Source of the DNA: Streptomyces sp. HUAS YS2
Lineage (GTDB): Bacteria > Actinomycetota > Actinomycetes > Streptomycetales > Streptomycetaceae
NCBI RefSeq assembly: GCF_033343995.1
Contig: NZ_CP137573.1
Span: 1,054,001 to 1,118,000 of the forward strand
Length of the DNA: 64,000 bases
Direction of reading: 5' to 3'
A program made the position numbers and the translations under genes. This document shows, one piece after another, positions 19,381-27,854 of the stretch (the stretch's first letter is position 1; the number at the start of each line of letters is the position of its first letter). The notes under the pieces were generated by a model, which was given only the letters and a program-made list of their open reading frames with translations, searched no databases and was not told the origin of the DNA.

Positions 19381-19431
19381 GGAATCGAACTCCTTGATGG
19401 GCGGTTGGGGCGAACGTCCGCGCGGTGTCCG

Positions 19432-20337
19432 CTACTTGACCGAGCCGGCCGTCAGACCGGACACGACCTTGCGCTCGATGACCGCGAAGAGGACGACGAC
19501 GGGGACGATGGCAAGGACCGATCCGGCGAAGAGGTAGTTCCACTGGACGGTGTAGTTGCCGATGAAGCTGTTGATGCCGACGGTCAGCGGCTGGCTCTCG
19601 GGAACCGTCGACAGGGTCAGGCCCATGACGAACTCGTTCCAGGCGGCGATGAAGGTGAAGATCATCGCGGTGACGACGCCGGGGAGCGCCAGCGGCAGGG
19701 TGACCCGTACGAGCGCCCCGAAGCGGCTGAGGCCGTCGATCATCGCGGACTCTTCCAGGGCGACCGGTATGGAGCCGATGTAGGCGGTGAGGATCCAGAT
19801 GGCGAACGCCAGGTTGAACGCGGCGTTGCAGAGGATGAGCGTCCAGACCGAGTTCAGCATGTCCAGCTGGTAGAACTCCCGGTAGAGGCCCACCAGCAGG
19901 GACGTCGGCTGGAACATCTGGGTGACCAGGACCAGCAGCAGGAAGAGCTTGCGGCCGCGGTACCTCATGCGCGCCGTGTAGTAGGCCGCGGGCAGGGCGA
20001 CCAGGAGCACCAGGAGGGTGGAGCCGGCGGCCACGAGGAGCGTGACCCGCAGATTGGCTCCGAGGTTGGAGTCGCGCCACACGTTCACGAAGTTCGACCA
20101 GGCGAAGTCGCCGGGCAGGTACGTCGCGTCCCGCAGTTCGTCGGCCGGCCGCAGCGCCGTGACGATCATCTCGGCGTACGGCAGCAGGAAGACGGCGGCG
20201 AGCAGCCAGGCCGTGGCCGTGATGACCAACGTGCGCGGGCGCAGGCCGCGTCCGGGGCGGGAGGCACCGGGTCCGTTCTCCTGGCGCCGCTTCACCGTGG
20301 ACGTCGGGGCGGTCGGTGCGATGGTCTGGTGGGCCAT
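19432..20337 (-). CDS. ABC sugar importer, second permease (MalG-like)
   Basis: Inner-membrane subunit of a carbohydrate-uptake (CUT1) importer, 301 residues with six predicted helices after a 40-residue charged N-terminus. The EAA loop that docks the ATPase is EESAMIDGLSRFGALVRVTL near residues 205-224. MalG-type features include NFVNVWRDSNLGANLRVTLL and the C-terminal IERKVVSGLTAGSVK, where the final VKG-like motif is typical. Its ATG overlaps the first permease's stop by one base (TGATG). No ATP-binding gene is nearby; Streptomyces sugar importers of this class normally share the MsiK ATPase. The substrate is inferred from the GH109/AgaS/ROK context to be GalNAc or a GalNAc-containing oligosaccharide. 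Confidence 0.9.
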   Translation of the reverse strand: MAHQTIAPTAPTSTVKRRQENGPGASRPGRGLRPRTLVITATAWLLAAVFLLPYAEMIVTALRPADELRDATYLPGDFAWSNFVNVWRDSNLGANLRVTLLVAAGSTLLVLLVALPAAYYTARMRYRGRKLFLLLVLVTQMFQPTSLLVGLYREFYQLDMLNSVWTLILCNAAFNLAFAIWILTAYIGSIPVALEESAMIDGLSRFGALVRVTLPLALPGVVTAMIFTFIAAWNEFVMGLTLSTVPESQPLTVGINSFIGNYTVQWNYLFAGSVLAIVPVVVLFAVIERKVVSGLTAGSVK

Positions 20338-21269
20338 CAGCTCTCCTCCTCGTTCCAGCGGCTCGCCTTGAGGAACACGGCCACCATGACCACGACCAGG
20401 GCGAAGTTGAGGACCGACATGGCCGCGGACTCGCCGATGTCGGAGTTCTTGAGCTGGTACATGAACACCGTGGTCGTGGCGGTGTCGCTGTCCGGGCCGC
20501 CGTGGGTCATGCTCCAGATGATCGGGAAGGAGTTGAAGACGTTGATCAGGTTGATCACGACGCCGACGAGGAAGGCGGGCCGCAGCAGCGGCAGCGTGAT
20601 CCGCCAGTAGGTCTGCCAGGGGCCGCTGCCGTCGACCCTGGCCGCCTCGTACACCTCGTCCGGCACGGTCTGCAGACCGGCCAGCAGGGTGTACGTGGTG
20701 AACGGGAGGGAGACGAAGACGGCCACGAACATCATCCAGGGCCAGGCGGTGGCGGGTGTGCCGAGCCAGTCCTTGGGACCGTCGATCAGACCGAGGTCCG
20801 TCATCAGGGTGTTGAGGACGCCGGCGGTCTGGTTCAGCATCCACTTGAAGCCGATGGCGGTCATGACCACCGACGCGGCCCAGGGCGCGATGAGCGCCCA
20901 ACGGGTCACACGGCGGCCCGGGAACCTCTGGTTGAACAGCTGGGCGAGGGCCAGTGACAGCGTCATCGTGAGCGCCACCACGACGAGCGTCCAGACGGCC
21001 GTGGCGAGCAGGACCGAGGGCAGCGAGGGCTCGTCGAACAGCTGACGGTACTTGTCGATGCCGGCGGAGCCGCGGACGAATCCGCTGCTGCTGATGCGCA
21101 GGAACGACGTCCGGACCATCTCGTACACGGGCCAGACGACGACGAGGACGATGAGCAGGACGGCGGGGCCGATCCAGGGCAGCGGCCCGAGCCGGGCGAA
21201 CCCGGAGCGCCTGGGCGTGGCGGCGCTCCGGGCCCCGGGGGCCGGGGACGTGGCGTGGTGGGTGGACAC
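20337..21269 (-). CDS. ABC sugar importer, first permease (MalF-like)
   Basis: Membrane subunit of the same CUT1 importer, 310 residues, six predicted helices beginning at LPWIGPAVLLIVLVVVWPVY (about 29-48). The ATPase-contacting EAA loop is EAARVDGSGPWQTYWRITLP near residues 220-239. Partner segments WMLNQTAGVLNTLM and SFPIIWSMTHGGPDSDT are typical of MalF-type subunits. It lies 34 bases downstream of the binding-protein gene and is coupled to the second permease. Substrate specificity follows the binding protein, which is not predictable beyond carbohydrate; the genomic context suggests GalNAc. Confidence 0.9.
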   Translation of the reverse strand: MSTHHATSPAPGARSAATPRRSGFARLGPLPWIGPAVLLIVLVVVWPVYEMVRTSFLRISSSGFVRGSAGIDKYRQLFDEPSLPSVLLATAVWTLVVVALTMTLSLALAQLFNQRFPGRRVTRWALIAPWAASVVMTAIGFKWMLNQTAGVLNTLMTDLGLIDGPKDWLGTPATAWPWMMFVAVFVSLPFTTYTLLAGLQTVPDEVYEAARVDGSGPWQTYWRITLPLLRPAFLVGVVINLINVFNSFPIIWSMTHGGPDSDTATTTVFMYQLKNSDIGESAAMSVLNFALVVVMVAVFLKASRWNEEES

Positions 21270-21303
21270 GGGGACCTTCCGGGTCTGCGGGGGTGCGGAC
21301 GGA

Positions 21304-22569
21304 CTACTGGTCGGCGACCGCGTCCTCGGCCGTCTTCTGCAGGTCGCCGAGCACCTCGGCGGCGTTGCCGCTGACGGCGGTTCCGCCCTTCTTCTTGATC
21401 TCCGCCGAGACGGCGTCCCACGTGGTGTCGCCCAGCGGGTAGAAGACCGCGCTCGGCAGCAGCTCGAAGAACGGGGCGAGGTCCTGGTGCTTACCGTTCG
21501 ACTGCATCTCCTGCAGCGTGTCCTTGGTGACGGGCATCAGGTTGTACATCTCGTCGAACTTCAGCGTGTTCTCCTTGGAGTACGCGAAGTCGAGGAACTT
21601 CTTGATCTCCGCCTGGTGCCCGTTGTCCTTGAACGCCATGGTCCAGTCGGCCACGCCGAGGGTGGAGTCGAGGGCCCCGGACTTGCCGGGGATGGGCGCC
21701 ACGCCGTAGTCGACCTTGCCGTCCTTCGCCATCTGGATCAGCGACGGGTGGCCGTTGAGCATGGCCGCCTTGCCGGCGGCGAAGTCCGCGAAGGCCGTCT
21801 TGCGGTCGGTGGTCGCGGGGTTGGCGTAGGTGAGCCCGGGGCCGACCAGGTTGCTCTTCAGCCAGTTGAAGGCCTCGATGTTGGCCTTGCTGTCGAGCGT
21901 GTATCCGCCCTTGGCGTCCGTGTAGCCGCCGCCGTTGCCGAGCTCCCAGATCAGGCTCTCGCCCTGCGCCTCCTCGGGACCGAGCGGCAGCGCGTACGGG
22001 GTGACGCCGGGCACCTTCGCCTTGATCTTCTCGGCCGCCGCCGTGATGTCCGCCCAGGTCTTGGGTGCCTCGGTGATGCCGGCCTGCTTGAAGAGGGACT
22101 TGTTGTAGAAGAACGCACGGGCGGACGAGACGAAGGGGATGCCGTACTGGACACCGTCGACCTGGCCGGCCTTGGCGAAGCTGTCGATGAGGTTGGCCCG
22201 GGTCGGCTCGGACAGCACGTCCTCGGCCTTGTACAGCAGGTCGTCGGAGACCTTGTCGGCGTAGCCGCCGGTCTGCAGGACGTCGGGGACGTTCCCGCTC
22301 TGGATCATGGTCTTGACCTGGGCGTCGATGTCGTTCCAATTGATGACTCGGACGTCGACCTTGATCTTCGGGTTGGCTGCGGTGAACCTCTTCGCCACGT
22401 CCTTCCAGTAGCCGGCGGAGCTGTTCGCCGCCTTGTCCCCGTAGTCGGCGGCGACGAGCTTGAGTGTCACCTCGCCGTCGGCCGAACCGCCGCCGCCTCC
22501 GCCGCACGCGGTGAGGGTGAACGCGCCGATCACACAGGCAGCGCTGAGAGCGCGTATGCGCTTGTTCAT
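21304..22569 (-). CDS. ABC sugar-binding lipoprotein
   Basis: Extracellular solute-binding protein (family 1) of the importer, 421 residues. The signal peptide ends in a lipobox (TLTACGG), so the mature Cys is lipid-anchored. The body has the usual two-lobe pattern: PKIKVDVRVINWNDIDAQVK, VPDVLQTGGYADKVSDDL, VQYGIPFVSSARAFFYNKSL and AGKAAMLNGHPSLIQ. The ATG at 22569 has AAGGCGG eight bases upstream; an upstream in-frame start at 22632 would add a non-signal-like leader and was rejected. It is the first gene of the minus-strand operon and diverges from the DeoR regulator across a 272-base region. Confidence 0.92.
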   Translation of the reverse strand: MNKRIRALSAACVIGAFTLTACGGGGGGSADGEVTLKLVAADYGDKAANSSAGYWKDVAKRFTAANPKIKVDVRVINWNDIDAQVKTMIQSGNVPDVLQTGGYADKVSDDLLYKAEDVLSEPTRANLIDSFAKAGQVDGVQYGIPFVSSARAFFYNKSLFKQAGITEAPKTWADITAAAEKIKAKVPGVTPYALPLGPEEAQGESLIWELGNGGGYTDAKGGYTLDSKANIEAFNWLKSNLVGPGLTYANPATTDRKTAFADFAAGKAAMLNGHPSLIQMAKDGKVDYGVAPIPGKSGALDSTLGVADWTMAFKDNGHQAEIKKFLDFAYSKENTLKFDEMYNLMPVTKDTLQEMQSNGKHQDLAPFFELLPSAVFYPLGDTTWDAVSAEIKKKGGTAVSGNAAEVLGDLQKTAEDAVADQ

Positions 22570-22670
22570 GGCAATGACCGCCTTCTGCACACCGATCAGG
22601 GCCCCGGGCACGGGGACTCTTGCGTCCTGCACGCTCCCGTAGGGACACTGCGACTGTCAAGACTTGTTCA

Positions 22671-22693
22671 TTTCGTGCTCTCTTCGAGCAGAA
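22671..22693. promoter_or_regulatory. Candidate DeoR operator between regulator and importer operon
   Basis: TTTCGTGCTC, five bases, GAGCAGAA: the core TGCTC/GAGCA is a perfect inverted repeat and the flanks are nearly so. A second partial copy, TGCTC-3-GAGT, lies near 22738-22750. The position between the divergent DeoR gene and the importer operon is where an autoregulating repressor would bind. Inferred from sequence only. Confidence 0.45.
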
Positions 22694-22841
22694 TCGAGCG
22701 ATCCTCTTGCGGTGACAGCTGGGCCGAACCCCCTCGACTGCTCATCGAGTCCGCGTACGATCACGATGCGCACGACCAACCGGGGCGATCGGCACGACCG
22801 CGCGTCCGGCACGACGAGCCCGGCCGACAAGGAGTCCGACG

Positions 22842-23642
22842 ATGTCCAAGCAAGAGCGCTGGAGCGCACTGCTCGAACTGCTGGCCGCCGAGGGCCGCCT
22901 GGAGGTCGAGGAAGCCGCGACCACGCTGGAGGTCTCCAGCGCGACCATCCGCAGGGACCTCGACGAGCTGGCGGAACAGCAGATGCTCGTCCGCACCCGT
23001 GGCGGCGCCATCGCGCACGGGGTCTCCTACGAGTTGCCGCTGCGGTACAAGTCCTCGCGCAACGCACCCGAGAAGCAGCGGATCGCCGCCGCGGCCGCCG
23101 ACCTCATCTCCGACGGCGAGGTGGTGGGGATCAACGGCGGCACCACCACGACGGAGGTCGCGCGCGCGCTCGCGCTGCGGACCAGCGGCGCCCAGCGCAC
23201 GAGCCACGGAAGTGTGCCCGTACCCGCCCTGACCGTGGTGACCAACGCGCTCAACATCGCCGGCGAGCTCGCCGTACGCCCCCAGATCAAGATCGTGACC
23301 ACGGGCGGCGTGGCCCGCCCGCAGACGTTCGAGCTCGTCGGCCCGCTCACCATGAACGTCCTCAACGAGGTGGTCCTCGACGTGGCGGTCCTGGGCGTCG
23401 ACGGAGTCGATCCGCAGCTGGGGATCATGGCGCATCACGAGGACGAGGCCGGTGTCAGCAGGCAGTTCACCGAGCGCGCGCACCGCGTGATCGTCGTGAC
23501 CGACTCGTCCAAGCTGGGGCGCCGTGCCTTCGCCCGGATCTGCGGACTGGACCGCGTCGACGTCCTCGTGACCGACACGAAGCTGCCCGCCGACATGTCC
23601 GCGCGCCTGGTGGAGGCAGGCGTCAAGGTGATCACCGTCTGA
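22842..23642 (+). CDS. DeoR-family transcriptional regulator of the sugar locus
   Basis: Likely repressor of the divergent GalNAc-type operon. The 266-residue protein has an N-terminal DeoR helix-turn-helix (RLEVEEAATTLEVSSATIRR, about 18-37, then DLDELAEQQMLVRTRGGA) and a C-terminal sugar-phosphate-sensing DeoR domain with GINGGTTTTEVARAL, VVTNALNIAGEL, TTGGVARPQTFELVGP and VVTDSSKLGRRAF. AgaR and GatR belong to this family and respond to phosphorylated amino sugars or hexitols. The ATG at 22842 follows AAGGAG at seven bases. An insert of about 15 residues (TSGAQRTSHGSVPVP) sits between two sensor strands. The inducer is inferred, not shown. Confidence 0.9.
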   Translation: MSKQERWSALLELLAAEGRLEVEEAATTLEVSSATIRRDLDELAEQQMLVRTRGGAIAHGVSYELPLRYKSSRNAPEKQRIAAAAADLISDGEVVGINGGTTTTEVARALALRTSGAQRTSHGSVPVPALTVVTNALNIAGELAVRPQIKIVTTGGVARPQTFELVGPLTMNVLNEVVLDVAVLGVDGVDPQLGIMAHHEDEAGVSRQFTERAHRVIVVTDSSKLGRRAFARICGLDRVDVLVTDTKLPADMSARLVEAGVKVITV

Positions 23643-23668
23643 GCGTCACGTCCCGGAGCCCGCAGGGC

Positions 23669-24307
23669 TCAGGCGGCCCGCAGGTGCTCGGCCGTCTCGC
23701 CGGACAGTCCGGCCCGTACGAGGGCGGCCGCGAGGCGGGCCAGGTCGTCCGGGGGAACGTGCCGGGCAAGGCCGGCCGGGGTGTGGGGCAGGCCCAGGGC
23801 GGCCGCGGTCGTGCGGGAGCGTTCGTCGAAGTACGGGCGCAGCTCCGGCCAGACCGCCTGCGCCTCGCGACAGAAGATGCCTGCGCCCACCGGGCCGATC
23901 CTGGGCACCTCCCGCAGCAGCCCGCGCAGCTCCTCCGGATCGCCGGAGGCCTGCTCGCGAAGACGTCGCAGATCACCGTGGTAGCGGTCGAGGAGCAGCG
24001 TCGCTCCGTCGCCGAGCGCGGTCGCCGTGCTCTCGTCGTACCGGACGTAGTGCGCCCGCCCGAGGGCGTCCACGCGCTCCTGCCAGGAGGAGTCCGCCAT
24101 GGCGGTGGGGGTCCGCAGCCCCGCCGCGAACAGCTCGCGGGCGGCCGCGGTGGCGGTGGCCGCCCGGATCCGGATCGAGCACAGGACCGTGAGGACGAGC
24201 AGCTGGTACAGCGGGGCGGGCTTGTCACGCAGGGCGATCCCGGCCTCGTCGGCGTAGGTCCGCCCGTGCTCGCGCAGCAGCCGGGCGATCACCTCGGCGG
24301 TGTCCAC
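23669..24307 (-). CDS. HhH-type DNA glycosylase/endonuclease III-like protein
   Basis: The 212-residue helix-hairpin-helix protein is related to the endonuclease III/HhH-GPD repair superfamily. The hairpin motif is LLREVPRIGPVGAGIFCREA near residues 138-157; KPAPLYQLLVLTVLCSIRIR near the N-terminus matches the superfamily's first helices. I see no four-Cys iron-sulfur loop, so it is not a classical EndoIII. A catalytic Lys is not evident at the usual place, and activity is uncertain. I chose the GTG at 24307 because GGAGGG lies eight bases upstream; the frame is open to 24487. It converges with the DeoR gene and diverges from the universal stress gene. Confidence 0.7.
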   Translation of the reverse strand: MDTAEVIARLLREHGRTYADEAGIALRDKPAPLYQLLVLTVLCSIRIRAATATAAARELFAAGLRTPTAMADSSWQERVDALGRAHYVRYDESTATALGDGATLLLDRYHGDLRRLREQASGDPEELRGLLREVPRIGPVGAGIFCREAQAVWPELRPYFDERSRTTAAALGLPHTPAGLARHVPPDDLARLAAALVRAGLSGETAEHLRAA

Positions 24308-24330
24308 TGGGCCGTCCCTCCTTCGGTCCG

Positions 24331-24385
24331 CGACTACCCGCCCGACCCGGCGTCCACGCGTACGTGACGTCGTCCCGGGTAGTCG
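24331..24385. repeat. Perfect 10-bp inverted repeat with 35-bp spacer
   Basis: CGACTACCCG (24331-24340) and CGGGTAGTCG (24376-24385) are exact complements on either side of a 35-base spacer, in the 160-base region between the divergent endonuclease and stress-protein genes. Could be paired operator half-sites; the long spacer makes a terminator unlikely. Confidence 0.45.
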
Positions 24386-24467
24386 GTCCAACAGGAGAGG
24401 ACGGGACCGGGTGCCCCGTCCGCTCCCTCGGGCCCGATCGAGAGCGTGAGCGAGAAGGGGCACGATC

Positions 24468-24929
24468 ATGAACGGCGGCGACGGCACTCCCCGCGTGGTC
24501 GTGGGCGTCGACGGCTCGCCCTCGTCGTACGCGGCGCTGCGGTGGGCGGTCCGGCAGGCACGGCAGACCGGAGCGGCCCTGGAAGTGGTGGGGGTCTACG
24601 ACGTGCCCGGGGCGACGGGATGGTCCGCGCCGCCGGTGGACGCTGCGTTCGACGAGAAGGGGGCCCGGCAGGCGCTGTCCGAGGAACTCGGATCCGTCCT
24701 GGCGGGGAGCGGTGACGTACCGGCTCTGGAGCAGCACCTGGTCCGGGGCAACCCCGCCAAGGTGCTGATCGAGGCGTCCCACGGCGCCGACCTGCTCGTC
24801 GTCGGCAGCCGGGGCCGGGGCGGGTTCAAGAGCCTGCTCCTCGGCTCGGTCAGTCAGCAGTGCGCCGTCCACGCCTCCTGTCCGGTGGTCATCGTGCGCG
24901 CGGACGCCTCCGAGGCCGAAGCGGCCTGA
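24468..24929 (+). CDS. Universal stress protein (UspA family)
   Basis: Single-domain, 153-residue, ATP-binding-type universal stress protein. It shows [20 protein letters not shown] at the N-terminus, [15 protein letters not shown] and the nucleotide-binding signature [20 protein letters not shown] (G-2x-G-9x-G-S) near 118-137. AAGGGG precedes the ATG at seven bases. It is 34 bases upstream of a dnaK paralogue on the same strand, so the two are probably one stress-response unit; the trigger is unknown. In actinobacteria such genes are often hypoxia or stationary-phase induced. Confidence 0.9.
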   Translation: MNGGDGTPRVVVGVDGSPSSYAALRWAVRQARQTGAALEVVGVYDVPGATGWSAPPVDAAFDEKGARQALSEELGSVLAGSGDVPALEQHLVRGNPAKVLIEASHGADLLVVGSRGRGGFKSLLLGSVSQQCAVHASCPVVIVRADASEAEAA

Positions 24930-24963
24930 GCGCGCTCCGCAACGGAGGGTTGGGAGGCCGATG

Positions 24964-26826
24964 ATGGCTCGGTCGGTCGGTATCGATCTCGGAACGACGA
25001 ATTCGGTCGTGTCCGTGCTGGAGGGCGGTGAACCGACCGTCGTCTCGAACGCGGAAGGTGCGCGGACCACACCGTCCGTGGTGGCCTTCGCCAAGGGCGG
25101 CGACGTGCTCGTCGGCGAGCTGGCCAAGCGGCAGGCGATCACGAACGTGGATCGCACCGCGCGGTCGGTCAAGCGGCACATGGGCGAGGCGGAGTGGCGG
25201 TTCCCCGCCGAAGGCGACGTCGACGGCCGGCGCTACACCGCGCAGGAGATCTCCGCACGGGTGCTGCAGAAACTGAAGCGCGACGCCGAGGGGTACCTCG
25301 GCGAGGACGTCACGGACGCCGTCGTCACCGTGCCCGCGTACTTCGACGACTCGCAGCGCACGGCCACCAAGGAGGCCGGTGAGATCGCGGGCCTCAACGT
25401 CCTGCGCATCGTCAACGAGCCGACCGCGGCCGCCCTGGCCTACGGCCTCGACAAGGACGACCAGACGGTCCTCGTCTTCGACCTCGGTGGCGGCACCTTC
25501 GACGTGTCCCTGCTGGAGATCGGCGACGGCGTGGTCGAGGTGAAGGCCACCAACGGGGACACGCGGCTCGGTGGTGACGACTGGGACGAATGCGTCGTGA
25601 ACCATCTGGTGACCCGGTTCAAGAACGCGTACGGCGTCGATCTGTCCACGGACAGGATGGCGATGCAGCGGCTGCGCGAGGCCGCCGAGAAGGCGAAGAT
25701 CGAGCTGTCCTCGGCGACCGAGACCACGATCAACCTGCCGTACATCACGGCCTCCGCCGAGGGCCCGCTGCACCTGGAGGAGAAGCTCGGCCGGGCGCAG
25801 TTCGAGAAGATGACGGAGGACCTGCTGGAGCGCTGCAGGGCCCCGTTCCACCAGGCGGTGAACGACGCGGGCATCGACGTCGCCGGCGTCGACCACGTGA
25901 TCCTGGTCGGCGGCTCGACCCGGATGCCCGCGGTGAGCGGTCTGGTGAGATCCCTCACCGGCAAGGACCCGCACAAGGGCGTGAACCCGGACGAGGTCGT
26001 CGCCATCGGCGCCGCCCTGCAGGCCGGTGTCCTCAAGGGTGAGGTCAAGGACGTCCTGCTCCTCGACGTGACCCCGCTGTCCCTCGGTATCGAGACCAAG
26101 GGCGGCATCATGACGAAGCTCATCGAGCGGAACACGACGATCCCGACCAAGCGGTCCGAGATCTTCACCACCGCCGAGGACAACCAGCCGTCCGTCCAGA
26201 TCCAGGTCTACCAGGGCGAGCGCGAGATCGCGGCGTACAACAAGAAGCTCGGCATGTTCGAGCTGACCGGTCTGCCGCCGGCCCCGCGCGGTGTCCCGCA
26301 GATCGAGGTCGCCTTCGACATCGACGCCAACGGCATCATGCACGTGACCGCGAAGGACCTGGGCACGGGCAAGGAGCAGAAGATGACCGTCACCGGTGGC
26401 TCCTCGCTGCCGAAGGACGAGGTCAACCGGATGCGCGAAGAGGCCGAGAAGTACGCGGAGGAGGACCACGCCCGCCGCGAGGCCGCCGAGAACCGCAACC
26501 AGGGCGAGCAGCTCGTCTACCAGACCGAGAGGCTGATCCGGGACAACTACGACAAGATCCCGGGGGACGTCAGGGCCGAGGTCGAGGCGGCGGTGGCCGA
26601 GCTGAAGGAGAAGCTCAAGGGCGAGGACTCCGCCGCCATCCGCTCGGCCGTGGAGCGGCTGAGCACGGTGGCCCAGAGGATCGGCACCGCGATGTACGCC
26701 GGGTCCGCAGGCTCCCAGGACTCCGGGGGAGGCGCAGGGCCCACGGGGGGCGGGGAAAAGGGCGGTGAGGAGGACATCATCGACGCGGAGATCGTCGACG
26801 AGGACAAGCGCGACGGCAGCGGCTGA
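24964..26826 (+). CDS. dnaK: Solitary Hsp70 chaperone DnaK (paralogue)
   Basis: Full-length Hsp70, 620 residues. The ATPase domain has [12 protein letters not shown], the phosphate loop [16 protein letters not shown] near 175-190 and [19 protein letters not shown] near 315-333. The linker and substrate domain start [20 protein letters not shown], and the tail ends [12 protein letters not shown], close to the usual EEVD-like bacterial end. Of two tandem ATGs (24961 and 24964) the second sits at better spacing from GGGAGG. No grpE, dnaJ or hspR follows, unlike the main Streptomyces dnaK operon, so this is probably a second DnaK using co-chaperones encoded elsewhere. It is paired with the upstream universal stress gene. 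Confidence 0.93.
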   Translation: MARSVGIDLGTTNSVVSVLEGGEPTVVSNAEGARTTPSVVAFAKGGDVLVGELAKRQAITNVDRTARSVKRHMGEAEWRFPAEGDVDGRRYTAQEISARVLQKLKRDAEGYLGEDVTDAVVTVPAYFDDSQRTATKEAGEIAGLNVLRIVNEPTAAALAYGLDKDDQTVLVFDLGGGTFDVSLLEIGDGVVEVKATNGDTRLGGDDWDECVVNHLVTRFKNAYGVDLSTDRMAMQRLREAAEKAKIELSSATETTINLPYITASAEGPLHLEEKLGRAQFEKMTEDLLERCRAPFHQAVNDAGIDVAGVDHVILVGGSTRMPAVSGLVRSLTGKDPHKGVNPDEVVAIGAALQAGVLKGEVKDVLLLDVTPLSLGIETKGGIMTKLIERNTTIPTKRSEIFTTAEDNQPSVQIQVYQGEREIAAYNKKLGMFELTGLPPAPRGVPQIEVAFDIDANGIMHVTAKDLGTGKEQKMTVTGGSSLPKDEVNRMREEAEKYAEEDHARREAAENRNQGEQLVYQTERLIRDNYDKIPGDVRAEVEAAVAELKEKLKGEDSAAIRSAVERLSTVAQRIGTAMYAGSAGSQDSGGGAGPTGGGEKGGEEDIIDAEIVDEDKRDGSG

Positions 26827-26850
26827 ACAAGCACTCGACGCACCAAGCAC

Positions 26851-26878
26851 GAGGTTCGAGGTACGAGGTACGAGGTAC
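26851..26878. repeat. 7-bp tandem repeat (GAGGTAC)
   Basis: Four consecutive heptamers, GAGGTTC then three perfect GAGGTAC, followed by GAGGCGA. It lies between dnaK and the NmrA-family gene, ending 14 bases before that gene's ATG, so the repeat supplies several Shine-Dalgarno-like GAGG cores. Slippage would change leader length. Confidence 0.85.
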
Positions 26879-26892
26879 GAGGCGACCGAGCC

Positions 26893-27839
26893 ATGACCGA
26901 GAGGAAGATCATCACGGTGATCGGCGCGACCGGCCGGCAGGGCGGCGGCCTCGTGCGGGCCGTACTGGCGGACCGGGACGGCGAGTTCACGGTCCGCGCC
27001 GTCACCCGGCACCCGGACGGTGAGCCGGCCGCGGAGCTGAAGCGGCTGGGCGTCGAGGTCGTACGGGCCGACATGGACGACCCGCCGAGCCTCGCGCCCG
27101 CCTTCGAGCACGCGTACGGCGCCTTCGTGGTCACGAACTTCTGGGAGCACATGTCCGCGGAGCGGGAGAAGACCCAGGCCCACGCGGTCGCGCGGGCCGC
27201 CGCGCACGCGGGCGTCCAGCACGCGATCTGGTCCACCCTGGAGGACACCCGGGAGTGCATCCCGCTCGACGACGAGCGGATGCCGACGCTCCAGGAGCGC
27301 TACAAGGTGCCGCACTTCGACGGCAAGGCGGAGGCGGACCACCACTTCCCCGACGAGGGCGTGCCGACGACGTTCCTGCGCACCACGTTCTACTGGGAGA
27401 ACCTGCTCGGCGCCTACGCCCCGCAGCGCGGCGCCGACGGCGCGCTCCAGCTCACGTTCCCCATGGGCGGGAGCCGGCTCTCCGGCGTCGCGGTCGCGGA
27501 CATCGGCAGGACCGCGCTGGCGGTCCTCCGACGCGGCACCGACCTCATCGCCGCCACGATCAGCAGCGCGGCGAACACCTCTCGCTCGCCGACATGGCCG
27601 CCGCCCTCACGGAGGCGCGGGGCGAACCGGTGCGCTACCGGCCCCTCACCCCCGACGAGTGGCGCGCGCAGGGATTCCCCGGCGCGGACGAGTCGGGGAA
27701 CATGTTCCAGTACTACGCGGACTGCGAGCACCGCTTCACCGCGGCCCGGGACCTCGTCGCCGTCCGCGAACTCAACCCGGAACTACAGAACTTCGCCACC
27801 TGGCTGGCCGCCAACCGCGACGCATGGCGCAACGCCTGA
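26893..27839 (+). pseudogene. NmrA-family NAD(P)-binding protein, frameshifted
   Basis: NmrA/HSCARG-like atypical short-chain dehydrogenase, normally an NADP-sensing regulator. Residues 1-225 read well in the first frame: IITVIGATGRQGGGLVRAVL (Rossmann loop), FVVTNFWEHMSAEREKTQ, HAIWSTLED and TTFLRTTFYWENLLGAY. At about 27569-27572 homology moves to the +1-shifted frame, continuing EHLSLADMAAALTEARGEPV, GNMFQYYADCEHRF and ATWLAANRDAW to the TGA at 27837. Inserting one G in the GCGGCG run would restore GEHLSLADMA and a protein of about 315 residues. So either a one-base deletion has inactivated the gene or the base is a sequencing error. Without the repair the first frame runs on as an unrelated Pro/Ser/Arg tail to 27939. 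GAGG lies about ten bases before the ATG. Confidence 0.8.
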
Positions 27840-27854
27840 CCCTGACGGCGCACC

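Noticed and set aside
26851..26878. Short tandem repeat as a CRISPR array
   Set aside because: Units are 7 bases with no spacers; there are no cas genes in the window.
24889..27345. Minus-strand open frame of about 818 codons covering dnaK
   Set aside because: Runs exactly opposite the DnaK gene, consists of repetitive Val/Leu/Arg/Asp-rich sequence and has no homology; a known artefact opposite high-GC dnaK genes.
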